Assembly: GCA_030595455.1 (NCBI GenBank) | Contig: JAUVDF010000007.1 | Coordinates: 1-14,326, forward strand | Length of the DNA stretch: 14,326 nucleotides | Direction: 5' to 3' | Source: Fidelibacterota bacterium | Lineage (GTDB): Bacteria > Fidelibacterota > UBA8477 > JABMPR01 | Shown: piece after piece, positions 7,263 through 14,326 of the stretch | Numbering within the stretch: position 1 is the stretch's first letter | Layout: each line of letters opens with the position of its first letter | Program-made: the position numbers and the translations under genes | The notes under the pieces: generated by a model | What the model was told of the DNA's origin: nothing | The model's input: only the letters and a program-made list of their open reading frames with translations | Databases searched by the model: none

Positions 7263-7574
7263 ATGAAAGAAATCAGAATCTTTATCACACTTGCAGTTAT
7301 TCTAAGCATAGTATGGGTCTTTACTCAGAATTCAACACCGGTTGAGCTGAAGCTCATGGGAGCTGTATATTCAGATATTCCACTGTACGTAGTTATTCTA
7401 GGGAGTGTAATCCTGGGTATTCTGTTTGGCTTCTCGATTACTATTGGTCAGAATATTAAACTCCGTAAAGGACTGAAGTTGATCGATAGGGAGCGCGAAA
7501 AATTACAGGGCGAGGTAGATAAGCGTCGCCAGGCTGTACTACAAGAAAACGATGATTTGGAGCCCACCACTTAA
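7263..7574 (+). CDS. lapA: LapA-like membrane protein (DUF1049)
   Basis: 103 residues with two hydrophobic segments (about 5-22 and 39-62), the short NSTPVELKLMG linker typical of LapA/DUF1049 between them, and a charged cytoplasmic coiled-coil tail (about 67-95). In Enterobacteria LapA is an inner-membrane partner of LapB in control of lipopolysaccharide assembly, and lapA and lapB are adjacent there as here. Translation starts 7 bases after the miaB stop, with GAGGGAG (7254-7260) overlapping that stop. The spacing is short but usable. The next gene, lapB, begins 18 bases downstream. The identity rests on the two-helix layout plus the neighbouring lapB. Sequence conservation in this family is low. 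Confidence 0.82.
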   Translation: MKEIRIFITLAVILSIVWVFTQNSTPVELKLMGAVYSDIPLYVVILGSVILGILFGFSITIGQNIKLRKGLKLIDREREKLQGEVDKRRQAVLQENDDLEPTT

Positions 7575-7592
7575 ATAGGGATCTAGGGGATC

Positions 7593-8723
7593 ATGGACAC
7601 TATCACTTTCATATTCTTAATTTTATTTGTCGTTCTGGTGGGCGTTTTAGTTCGCTATTTTTTCTTTAGTAATCCGAAAAAGACCAGCGCTCATGACAAT
7701 GAAATTAAAGCTTTAAATTATATGCTTGCCGGCGAACAGGAAAAAGCCCTAAGGTTACTAAGGGAAATTGGGCATCAGGATACTGCCAATCTAGGAGTCT
7801 TTCTTCAAGTAGGCGATCTGAACCGACAGCTGGGTAATCCTGAGGCTGCTATTCGTGTGCATCAGGATGTGCTTAATCGCCAGGGAATTAGCCAGGAGAT
7901 AAGCCTGGTGGCTCATGAACGTCTGGCAATGGACTTTGAAGCGCTGAAACAGTACTCACAAGCGATTCAACACGCTGAAGCTATACTTAGTGTGAATAAG
8001 AAGAATTTATGGGCTCTGAGGGCTTTACACCGATTTGCTGTTCGTAGTAAGAATTGGGGCTCAGCTATTAAAGCCTTTCAGAAAGAAAATGCTGCCGGTG
8101 GTACTGCAAACCCCTTACTGCCTGCGATCTATAAGACTCAAGAAGCGCTACAGGCTAAAGCATCAGGGAAAAACGCAGAGGCTATCACTCTGTTGAAGCA
8201 GGCTATTAGATTAAATAGTGAGTGTGCAGCCCCTTATTACCATATGGGTAAGATCAAGCAGGATGATGGCAACTTCAAACATGCCATCGACTTCTTTACC
8301 ACCTTTGTTGAACTTGATCCTACTGCTGGTAGCTTAGTATTCTCAGAAATAGAAAAGATGTATTTTGAATTAGGCCAATTTGAGCAAGTTGAGCAATTCT
8401 ATCAACGCTTGCATAAAAAGCAGCCTGAGAATTTGGAGATCGTGATTGCCCTGGCTAATTATTTCGAGCGCAAAGGGGAGTACCGGGATGCTCTGAGTCT
8501 GCTAGAGGAAATCAAAGAGCCGGACTACAATAACCTAAGTTTTATTCTCGGTCATCTGAATATTCTCGAAAAGTTGGGTCATAAGGATGCTCTCAAGTCA
8601 GCCATTACCGAGTTTACTGATTCTGATCGTCGCAAGCGCATCTTAACCTGCCCTGACTGTGGTCATGTAAGTGACGATCCCCGCTATATCTGTGACAAGT
8701 GCGGATGGGTAAACCCAAGCTAG
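7593..8723 (+). CDS. lapB: LapB-like TPR protein with C-terminal rubredoxin-type zinc site
   Basis: 376 residues, close to the 389 of E. coli LapB (YciM). An N-terminal membrane anchor (about 5-26) is followed by a long TPR array (about 38-340; helical pairs such as NLGVFLQVGDLNRQLGNPEA are clear). A C-terminal metal knuckle follows, with Cys353-x2-Cys356 and Cys367-x2-Cys370, ending CDKCGWVNPS. In E. coli LapB sits on the inner membrane, works with FtsH and PbgA/YejM to control LpxC turnover, and needs its rubredoxin-like domain. Here the same architecture and the adjacent lapA support an equivalent role, but LpxC control has not been shown for this lineage. AGGGGA at 7585-7590 precedes the start. 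The end overlaps the start of the next gene. Confidence 0.88.
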   Translation: MDTITFIFLILFVVLVGVLVRYFFFSNPKKTSAHDNEIKALNYMLAGEQEKALRLLREIGHQDTANLGVFLQVGDLNRQLGNPEAAIRVHQDVLNRQGISQEISLVAHERLAMDFEALKQYSQAIQHAEAILSVNKKNLWALRALHRFAVRSKNWGSAIKAFQKENAAGGTANPLLPAIYKTQEALQAKASGKNAEAITLLKQAIRLNSECAAPYYHMGKIKQDDGNFKHAIDFFTTFVELDPTAGSLVFSEIEKMYFELGQFEQVEQFYQRLHKKQPENLEIVIALANYFERKGEYRDALSLLEEIKEPDYNNLSFILGHLNILEKLGHKDALKSAITEFTDSDRRKRILTCPDCGHVSDDPRYICDKCGWVNPS

Positions 8724-9571
8724 CAAAAGCACTTCTCCTTCTGGTGATTCTAATCATTGGAAGCCCTGTCAGTATCCTGGGTCAGGATGTTGATGGCTTG
8801 TTGGCTCTCATTCAGGAAGGCCAGATCGATAGCGCCGAAGTTCTACTCACTAAATTAAGTTTTAAATACCCTGGAAATCCAGGTGTCCGCTATGCCCGGG
8901 CAGTGATGCAGACGGATGCTCTGGTGGCTGCCGGTCTCTTTAAAGATATTCTGAGAAACCACAAGAGCAGTCCCTATGTCGCAGGTTCCCTGATGTATCT
9001 GGGTGAATACTATTACGCTCAGGGCTTATATGCGCAAAGTCGTGAGTTATTCATGCAGCTCATTCGGAATCATTCTGATCATCCCAATATCGTCAATGCG
9101 GTAAACCTGAGTCTGCGAGCCGGGATTGCAGCACGGCAAATGGACGGTGTCTATAGCGATTTAGCCTACATTATAGAAAAGTTTCCCGATACGGCTTTTG
9201 ATATCCCAGAAGAACTGGATTTGACCCGTATTCCTGGTCGATCAAGACAGGCTGGCCAGTCAGGAGCTGAAACTCGCTCATCAGCCCCATTAAGAGCCTT
9301 GGGATCAGAAAACACACGTTCTGCACCTGAACCCCAGGGAAAATATGTGCTCCAAGCCGGTGCTTTTGGCAATTATGACAATGCACGTCGCATGGCCGAT
9401 CAAATTGAATCAATTGGGTACTCTACTACTATCAAGGAACGACCATCTAATCGAAAAACTTTATATCTGATCTGGGTTGGTGATTATGCCACCAGAACAG
9501 CAGCAATGAGTGTGGCAGATATGCTGGAGGCCGCCTTGGGAATTCAATCGTTCCCTGTAGCCATCAATTAA
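8705..9571 (+). CDS. Exported TPR-repeat protein with C-terminal SPOR domain
   Basis: 288 residues. A signal peptide (basic MGKPKLAK, hydrophobic to about residue 24, likely cut near ILG-QD) is followed by TPR-like helical repeats (about 28-160; for example GSLMYLGEYYYAQGLYAQSRE), a low-complexity Ser/Ala/Arg/Gly linker (about 178-210) and a SPOR domain (about 212-288, beginning KYVLQAGAFGNYDNARRMAD). SPOR domains bind denuded peptidoglycan glycan strands, often at the division septum, so a periplasmic cell-wall role is likely. The exact function is unknown. The start overlaps the lapB end by 19 bases. I prefer ATG 8705 to GTG 8699, though neither has a strong Shine-Dalgarno, suggesting translational coupling. 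selC begins 3 bases after the stop. Confidence 0.85.
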   Translation: MGKPKLAKALLLLVILIIGSPVSILGQDVDGLLALIQEGQIDSAEVLLTKLSFKYPGNPGVRYARAVMQTDALVAAGLFKDILRNHKSSPYVAGSLMYLGEYYYAQGLYAQSRELFMQLIRNHSDHPNIVNAVNLSLRAGIAARQMDGVYSDLAYIIEKFPDTAFDIPEELDLTRIPGRSRQAGQSGAETRSSAPLRALGSENTRSAPEPQGKYVLQAGAFGNYDNARRMADQIESIGYSTTIKERPSNRKTLYLIWVGDYATRTAAMSVADMLEAALGIQSFPVAIN

Positions 9572-9574
9572 CAT

Positions 9575-9666
9575 GGGAATGTATGTGGTCCGGTGGCCAC
9601 TGCAGCCTTCAAAGCTGTTGTGCCGGTGGAGAGCCGGCGGATAGGTTCGACTCCTATACATTCCCG
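9575..9666 (+). tRNA. selC: tRNA-Sec (anticodon TCA)
   Basis: The transcript folds as bacterial selenocysteine tRNA. It has an 8-bp acceptor stem (9575-9582 with 9658-9665), discriminator G at 9666, a 6-bp D stem (9585-9590 with 9595-9600) closing a 4-base CGGT loop, and a 5-bp anticodon stem (9602-9606 with 9614-9618). The loop is CTTCAAA with anticodon TCA at 9609-9611. A long variable arm has a 6-bp stem (9622-9627 with 9633-9638), and a 5-bp T stem (9641-9645 with 9653-9657) carries loop TTCGACT. The 8+5 acceptor/T helix, 6-bp D stem and long variable arm distinguish it from tRNA-Ser and from TCA suppressors. CCA is not encoded. It is charged with serine and converted by SelA to read in-frame UGA with SelB. 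It lies 3 bases after the SPOR gene stop with no promoter seen, so it is probably processed from the operon transcript. Confidence 0.96.
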
Positions 9667-9721
9667 CTAAACAATTCTGAGATCTATTTTAATGCTATGA
9701 GTCCCTTATCACGCTGACATC

Positions 9722-12001
9722 ATGAATAGAATTATCAACTCAATGAAGCGCCTTGTTGGTGCTAGTATCGTCATAATGATGAGTCTCATTATTAGCTCCT
9801 GTAGCACCGGTTTACGCTTGAAAAATATCATCAATTATCCAGTGATGCTAAGCTCGTTAGAGGCTCTTGACACCCTGTCAGTTTTTCCTGATAAAGTGAA
9901 GTTCACCAGCCAACGAGAAGATTCATACCGTAGTTTTGATCGTGATATCCGTATTCAAGGGCGTCAGGAAACTCGGCCGGTCTGGATCAGTGATTCCTCA
10001 GGCTGTTTCCAGGTAGTGGCTGGTGCAGAAGTAATGATTCAAGATTTTAATTTTCAGGGAACGGGTACAGATACGGTCCTGATCAAGGTGGAATCAGGTG
10101 GCCTGATTCTGGAGAATTGTGATTTTAGCTCCAATGACAATTGGGCGATCCAGGTAGGTGAAGCTGGTTATCTGGAGCTCAGGAATGTTCGCTTTGCCAA
10201 TTTTACCCTGGGAGCTATCAAACTTGATGGTGGTACGATCAAGATCTTCAATAGTGAGTTTGACCTGGCCGGCCAAACCGCTATATACGCCTCAAGTGGT
10301 AAACAATTTGAAGCGCACCAGGTCTTAATGACCAACACCATGGGCACCGGTATAGAGCTAAACTCCGTTGCCGAAGTCTGGCTGGATTCCGTAAAAGTGA
10401 TCGATTCATTTCAAGATGGTATTCATCTAAACGATTGTGCTTTTGCACTGTTCAACCAGGTAGAATCAAGAAAAAATGGCCGCAACGGCCTGTATATCCA
10501 AAATGCAGTCATTGGCGGTCTCCTGGGCTATTATGCTATCGGTAATCTGGTAAATGGAATGGTCGTTGAGGATGTGGATACCCTGCGAGTGTTAAATTCT
10601 GAATTTGTCGGCAACGGAGAAAATGGGGGCCGGTTTACGGCTGTTGCCAATACCAGAATGGCTGGAATTCAAGTTGGACACAATGGTAGTGCTGGTTTTC
10701 AGATACTTGGCGGAGAAGAGTTGAGAATTAATCAATCAGCTTTCCTGGCCAACCCTGGTCAGGCGCTCAAGGTCGATTCAATACCCTCGGTTCAAATTAG
10801 CTATAATAGTATTCTCAATAATCGAGATGGTGTCAGCGTATCTCATTTCGATCAGCTTGAGTTTAAGTATAACTTTATCAAATCCAACTCCGGCAAAGCC
10901 ATACTGTTTTCTGAGGGTGAGCAGATAATTAAAACCTATAATCTGATTAAAGAAAATCAGAATGGACTGATAGTTGAAGATGTTCAATACCTGCAATTAG
11001 ACTCAAATATCGTCGAATCAAATAAGCTGGGAACCGATTTTAGATCAATTGACCGCCTCGCCATGCAGCGAAATACCTGGAAAGCGAATGAGTCTGCCAG
11101 TTATTTTTCTGATATGGGTACCATAACCAGCGACTATGACCGCTGGGAGGCAAATACTGAACACGCCTTCGAGGTGCTCTCTGCCCATGAGTTTATCCTG
11201 TCCAATGCAGTCTTAACCGGAAATACGAATAGCGCTTTGCTCAATCAAGTTTCAGTCAAATTGGAAGCTTGTGTCTTTGATTCAAGCGCTGGTTATGCAG
11301 TCAAACTGATGAATGGCTCACTTAAGGTGAATCAATCAAAATTTCGTTCCAATACAAGCGGGATCATATTGTCCGAGGGTAGTCAGGCTAAAATTGTCCA
11401 ATCTGAATTTTCTGATACAGAACTGGCCGTAGATGCTGAAGCCTCAGTCTCGCTCTCAATTTCATTTTGTAAGGTAAGTCAGGCTCAAACTGGTTTACAA
11501 ATAGGCAACTATAGTAAAACTGAAGTGCTGGCGAGCACGTTCCATGAGATTGATGATTTTTGCATTGTGACAACTGGACCCCATTTGCAGTCCCTGTATT
11601 TGCGGCAAAATGTCATCAGTAATGCTGGCGGCGTTCTGAAATCAGGTAGTAATTCAGGTACGATTGATATCTTTAATAATACTTTTGTAAATAATCAGGC
11701 TGGATTGGTCATGCGTGAGAAGACGTTAAATCGCCTGGATCACAATATATTCTTCCAGACTGGCATGAACGATTTCAGTTTGCTCAAGGAGCAGACCTCA
11801 GTACGTTGGAATTGTTTTACTCCAGAGAGCAAAATCAACCACCCTGCCGGATTAATTGATCAAAACCTGTATGCCGATCCAGTATTTGAAGAACAGTTTT
11901 ATTTGAGTCAACAATCCCCCTGTTTACAGGGCGGGGAGCATGGTTTGCTGATTGGGGCTCTGGGGTTAAGCCAGGAAAAACGGCCGGGTTTAAGACCATA
12001 A
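9722..12001 (+). CDS. Lipoprotein with right-handed parallel beta-helix repeats
   Basis: 759 residues. An N-terminal signal peptide ends in a lipobox (ISSC, Cys27), so the mature protein should be lipid-anchored. Cys is followed by Ser-Thr with no Asp at +2, which in E. coli rules points to the outer membrane. From about residue 85 to 730 it is a long series of 20-25-residue PbH1-type coils, for example SFQDGIHLNDCAFALFNQVE, SNTSGIILSEGSQAKIVQ, NNTFVNNQAGLVM, each with Asn/Ser turns and short hydrophobic strands, as in pectate-lyase-like folds. No catalytic polysaccharide-lyase motif is evident, so it may be structural, adhesive or carbohydrate-binding. It ends like family proteins that describe a final NLYADPVF/SPCLQGG motif. 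No clear ribosome-binding site precedes the ATG. An alternative ATG at 9743 also keeps the lipobox. Confidence 0.85.
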   Translation: MNRIINSMKRLVGASIVIMMSLIISSCSTGLRLKNIINYPVMLSSLEALDTLSVFPDKVKFTSQREDSYRSFDRDIRIQGRQETRPVWISDSSGCFQVVAGAEVMIQDFNFQGTGTDTVLIKVESGGLILENCDFSSNDNWAIQVGEAGYLELRNVRFANFTLGAIKLDGGTIKIFNSEFDLAGQTAIYASSGKQFEAHQVLMTNTMGTGIELNSVAEVWLDSVKVIDSFQDGIHLNDCAFALFNQVESRKNGRNGLYIQNAVIGGLLGYYAIGNLVNGMVVEDVDTLRVLNSEFVGNGENGGRFTAVANTRMAGIQVGHNGSAGFQILGGEELRINQSAFLANPGQALKVDSIPSVQISYNSILNNRDGVSVSHFDQLEFKYNFIKSNSGKAILFSEGEQIIKTYNLIKENQNGLIVEDVQYLQLDSNIVESNKLGTDFRSIDRLAMQRNTWKANESASYFSDMGTITSDYDRWEANTEHAFEVLSAHEFILSNAVLTGNTNSALLNQVSVKLEACVFDSSAGYAVKLMNGSLKVNQSKFRSNTSGIILSEGSQAKIVQSEFSDTELAVDAEASVSLSISFCKVSQAQTGLQIGNYSKTEVLASTFHEIDDFCIVTTGPHLQSLYLRQNVISNAGGVLKSGSNSGTIDIFNNTFVNNQAGLVMREKTLNRLDHNIFFQTGMNDFSLLKEQTSVRWNCFTPESKINHPAGLIDQNLYADPVFEEQFYLSQQSPCLQGGEHGLLIGALGLSQEKRPGLRP

Positions 12002-12038
12002 TTCCGGGAACGTGTATTGAATAATTATGTATAAGTAT

Positions 12039-12059
12039 GCATTAGATTGAAACTAATGC
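12039..12059. repeat. Perfect 7-bp inverted repeat in the gap before the propeller gene
   Basis: GCATTAG (12039-12045) and CTAATGC (12053-12059) flank a 7-base loop. It sits 38 bases after the beta-helix stop and 20 bases before the next start. The stem is weak and no T-run follows, so it is more likely an operator or an mRNA leader hairpin than a terminator. Confidence 0.4.
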
Positions 12060-12079
12060 TAAATATAAATAGGATATTA

Positions 12080-14326
12080 ATGCTGAGAAAATATTGGATT
12101 ACCCTACTGATCCTGGCTTCTGTTAACAGTTTTGCCCAGGTCGGCACCTGGAGTAACCTACCCACTCTGACTGAAATTCGCTCGCTGATTCCCATGGGCG
12201 ATGAAATTCTATTGGGCAGTAATGGCGGTGTGTTAAGCTTTGATAAATTGTCCAGGACCTTTGATGAAGGGGTTCAGGGCATGCAGGTTGGTAATCTTGA
12301 TGTAAATTCTATTTATCTAGACTCAGACTCGTTGCTGTGGATTGGATCCAGAAGTCCGGGACCAATTATTGAAGCCATTGATCTCAGTTCCGGTAAAAAA
12401 CAAGCCGTCGAATTTGTTGCTCTTGATGAGATCACTAGTTTTGTACAGGTAGGGGACTCCATTTATGCCACTTACAAAGATGGTTTAGAGGGTGGTTTAC
12501 TCTTGTATCGCAAAGGGGAGAGTAAAATTGAATATCTGGATCAATTCAGCAATTTTCCAAACCAGAGTACGCTGGAATTAGGAACATCCGATGATGCCCT
12601 GTTCCTGGCTGGTAAACTTATTTTTAGGACTGATAAGTATGTGCTGTGGATAGAACTCAATGGTGCCAACCTGAAAGACCCCCAAAACTGGAATGTGTCT
12701 GCCATTCCGTCTGGAGTAACCCAAATCGGTCGTATGGTTGCCAGTGCCGATGGACCTTTGCTGGCAGTTGATGCTAAAATTTACAGCTATGATTATTCAC
12801 AGTTTACTGAACTTATCACAACTGGCAGTGATATCTATGACCTCCAGGTTGATGATGTGACAGCAGGCAGACTGTTGCTGGCAAACTCAGCCGGTATTTA
12901 CGAATACATCTTAAGCAGTGGTGCTTACACCAAACTGGTCAGTGCCGGTGGTATCAGTAGGATTGCAGTTGCCCAAGGTGAAGTCTGGACCAGCAGTAGT
13001 GGCGATTTTCTAGCAGTCTGGAACGGTGAGGATCATGAAACATTTTCAGCAAATCGTCCCAGAGACCACTTTTTTAATAGCATGATGCTTAATTCAAGCG
13101 GACAATTGGTGGGGACCGCCTACAACGGCATTAGCATCCATAGTGAGCAGGGCTGGCGGACCATTAAGCCGGGAAATTTCACCAGTAGTTTCGATGAAAG
13201 CCTGTATGACTGGAATGCCATGATCACTGAGACTCTAGAATATACCGGTCGAGCGGTTGTAGAAGATGTCGTTATGGATCATTCAGGGAATCTCTTCCTG
13301 TCACTCCAGGGCAGAGGTGTCTTAAAGTTGGATCCGTATCAACAAGGGGAATCAGAATACTTTAGTACCATTGATAGTGTTATGGAACCCACTTTTGACA
13401 GTCAAACCTTTGTTTTACCGGGACAAATGGCAGTCGACAGCAAGAATAACGTATGGCTAACCAATAAACTGATTCGCGATGGTCACAGCTCCATCACCAT
13501 TTTGGGTGCAGATGATAGCATTTACCATATTAATCAACATCAGGCTGGCATGGAGAGCCGGACAGTCAAATCAATCGCGATTGATGACAATGATCTGGTC
13601 TGGATCGGATCACAAGTACGCGCTGAGCTGCAGGCCATTGGTGGTATCCACCTGATTGATTACAACAATTCTCTGGGACCACAGATGCAATTAGATGTAG
13701 CCATTCTTTCCGGTTCGCCGCTGGCGTCCAATGAAATTCTTCAATTAGAGATCGATTCCCAGAATAACCTTTGGATACTGACGCCGTCTGGGGTCCAGAG
13801 TATGCCCTTGCCTGATAAATGGTTGAACTCAGCCGAGCTGAAAAGCTGGGCTAGCCTGTACATGACTCCTAAAGAGTCCGATTATTACTATTACTGGCAA
13901 TTGACAGACTATAATGTCACTGGAATTGAAATCGATCAGCGCGGGAATCGCTGGTTCCTGTCATCTAATGCTGGGCTCCATGTTTTACAGAGTAATGGCC
14001 GCTGGATAAATGGGGGCTATGGCTACAATACAGCCAATTCCGGACTGCTTAACAATGAGGTCTATTCCTTAGCTTTTGACGGTGAATCCGGTGAGACTTA
14101 TATCTCCACACCCAAGGGCGTTTCCATCCTGAATACGCCATTTGCCAATCCGAAACAGGACTATTCCCAAGTCCACATCTACCCGCAACCCTTTAACCCA
14201 ACCCTCCATGAGAAAGTTATCATTCAAGGTCTGATGGATAATTCAACGGTGAAGATACTGACCATCGCTGGCAGATTGGTAAGGGAGCTGACCGCCACTA
14301 ATAGTGAGGTTCAGGGCTATGAAGCT
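12080..14326 (+). CDS. Secreted beta-propeller protein with type IX sorting domain (3' end outside window)
   Basis: The frame is open for 749 codons from ATG 12080 to the right edge, so the protein is incomplete at its C-terminus. AGGA at 12071-12074 lies 5 bases before the start. A signal peptide is clear (MLRKYWITLLILASVNSFAQ, cut after Ala19 or so). The body carries repeated propeller-blade motifs of the LWIG / NVWLT / NLWILTPSG kind, with Trp at about 87, 459, 508, 565 and 625 and a final ISTPKGVSIL, as in two-component-regulator propellers and PorZ-like proteins. From about residue 697 the motif YPQPFNP, then VKILTIAGRLVREL, is the start of a type A C-terminal sorting domain used by type IX secretion, followed by truncation before its end. 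It is probably exported to the surface. PorZ itself is an alternative. The cargo function is unknown. Confidence 0.85.
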   Translation, partial: MLRKYWITLLILASVNSFAQVGTWSNLPTLTEIRSLIPMGDEILLGSNGGVLSFDKLSRTFDEGVQGMQVGNLDVNSIYLDSDSLLWIGSRSPGPIIEAIDLSSGKKQAVEFVALDEITSFVQVGDSIYATYKDGLEGGLLLYRKGESKIEYLDQFSNFPNQSTLELGTSDDALFLAGKLIFRTDKYVLWIELNGANLKDPQNWNVSAIPSGVTQIGRMVASADGPLLAVDAKIYSYDYSQFTELITTGSDIYDLQVDDVTAGRLLLANSAGIYEYILSSGAYTKLVSAGGISRIAVAQGEVWTSSSGDFLAVWNGEDHETFSANRPRDHFFNSMMLNSSGQLVGTAYNGISIHSEQGWRTIKPGNFTSSFDESLYDWNAMITETLEYTGRAVVEDVVMDHSGNLFLSLQGRGVLKLDPYQQGESEYFSTIDSVMEPTFDSQTFVLPGQMAVDSKNNVWLTNKLIRDGHSSITILGADDSIYHINQHQAGMESRTVKSIAIDDNDLVWIGSQVRAELQAIGGIHLIDYNNSLGPQMQLDVAILSGSPLASNEILQLEIDSQNNLWILTPSGVQSMPLPDKWLNSAELKSWASLYMTPKESDYYYYWQLTDYNVTGIEIDQRGNRWFLSSNAGLHVLQSNGRWINGGYGYNTANSGLLNNEVYSLAFDGESGETYISTPKGVSILNTPFANPKQDYSQVHIYPQPFNPTLHEKVIIQGLMDNSTVKILTIAGRLVRELTATNSEVQGYEA

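Noticed and set aside
7253..7265. miaB stop TGA as a selenocysteine codon
   Set aside because: The TRAM domain is complete before it, and the TGA is embedded in the Shine-Dalgarno region of lapA; the extended frame has no family similarity.
9461..9661. Short open frame on the - strand covering the selC region
   Set aside because: It overlaps the SPOR C-terminus and the folded tRNA-Sec on the opposite strand and has no protein-family features.
9575..9666. Alternative reading as tRNA-Ser or a UGA suppressor
   Set aside because: The 8-bp acceptor stem, 6-bp D stem with 4-base loop, G discriminator and TCA anticodon together fit tRNA-Sec, not tRNA-Ser.

Overview
The window looks like chromosome from a Gram-negative (diderm) bacterium, most plausibly of the FCB superphylum (Marinimicrobia/Ignavibacteria-like). 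The taxonomy is inference. It rests on a secreted beta-propeller protein ending in a type IX-secretion-style sorting domain, a LapA/LapB pair that implies lipopolysaccharide, an outer-membrane-type lipoprotein, and moderate AT-rich composition. All genes are on the + strand. I see no insertion sequence, phage gene, CRISPR array or defence island.

Region 1 (2-3616) is a serine-biosynthesis operon: the C-terminal end of a DUF1015 protein (cut by the left edge), a class V aminotransferase that is probably the phosphoserine aminotransferase, and ACT-domain phosphoglycerate dehydrogenase (serA). A small, charged, helical protein of unknown function follows. Region 2 (3674-5837) holds a promoter-like site, a membrane-anchored M23 peptidase ending at a clear intrinsic terminator, and a CapA-family exported metallophosphatase.

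Region 3 (5853-9666) reads as one transcription unit behind a good promoter: miaB (tRNA ms2i6A methylthiotransferase), lapA, lapB, a TPR/SPOR exported protein, and, only 3 nt after that gene's stop, a tRNA for selenocysteine (selC, anticodon TCA). miaB has no ATG, GTG or TTG codon upstream of its first iron-sulfur cysteine. The best start is an ATA at 5942, 9 nt after an AGAGG ribosome-binding site.

Region 4 (9722-14326) holds two exported proteins: a 759-residue lipoprotein built as a right-handed parallel beta-helix, and a long beta-propeller protein that runs off the right edge and ends, as far as visible, in a type IX sorting domain.

The strongest observations are the selC gene embedded at the end of an envelope/tRNA-modification operon, the apparent AUA start of miaB, and the large open-ended secreted propeller gene. 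I did not find a new multi-gene system. The unusual content is in gene arrangement and translation signals.
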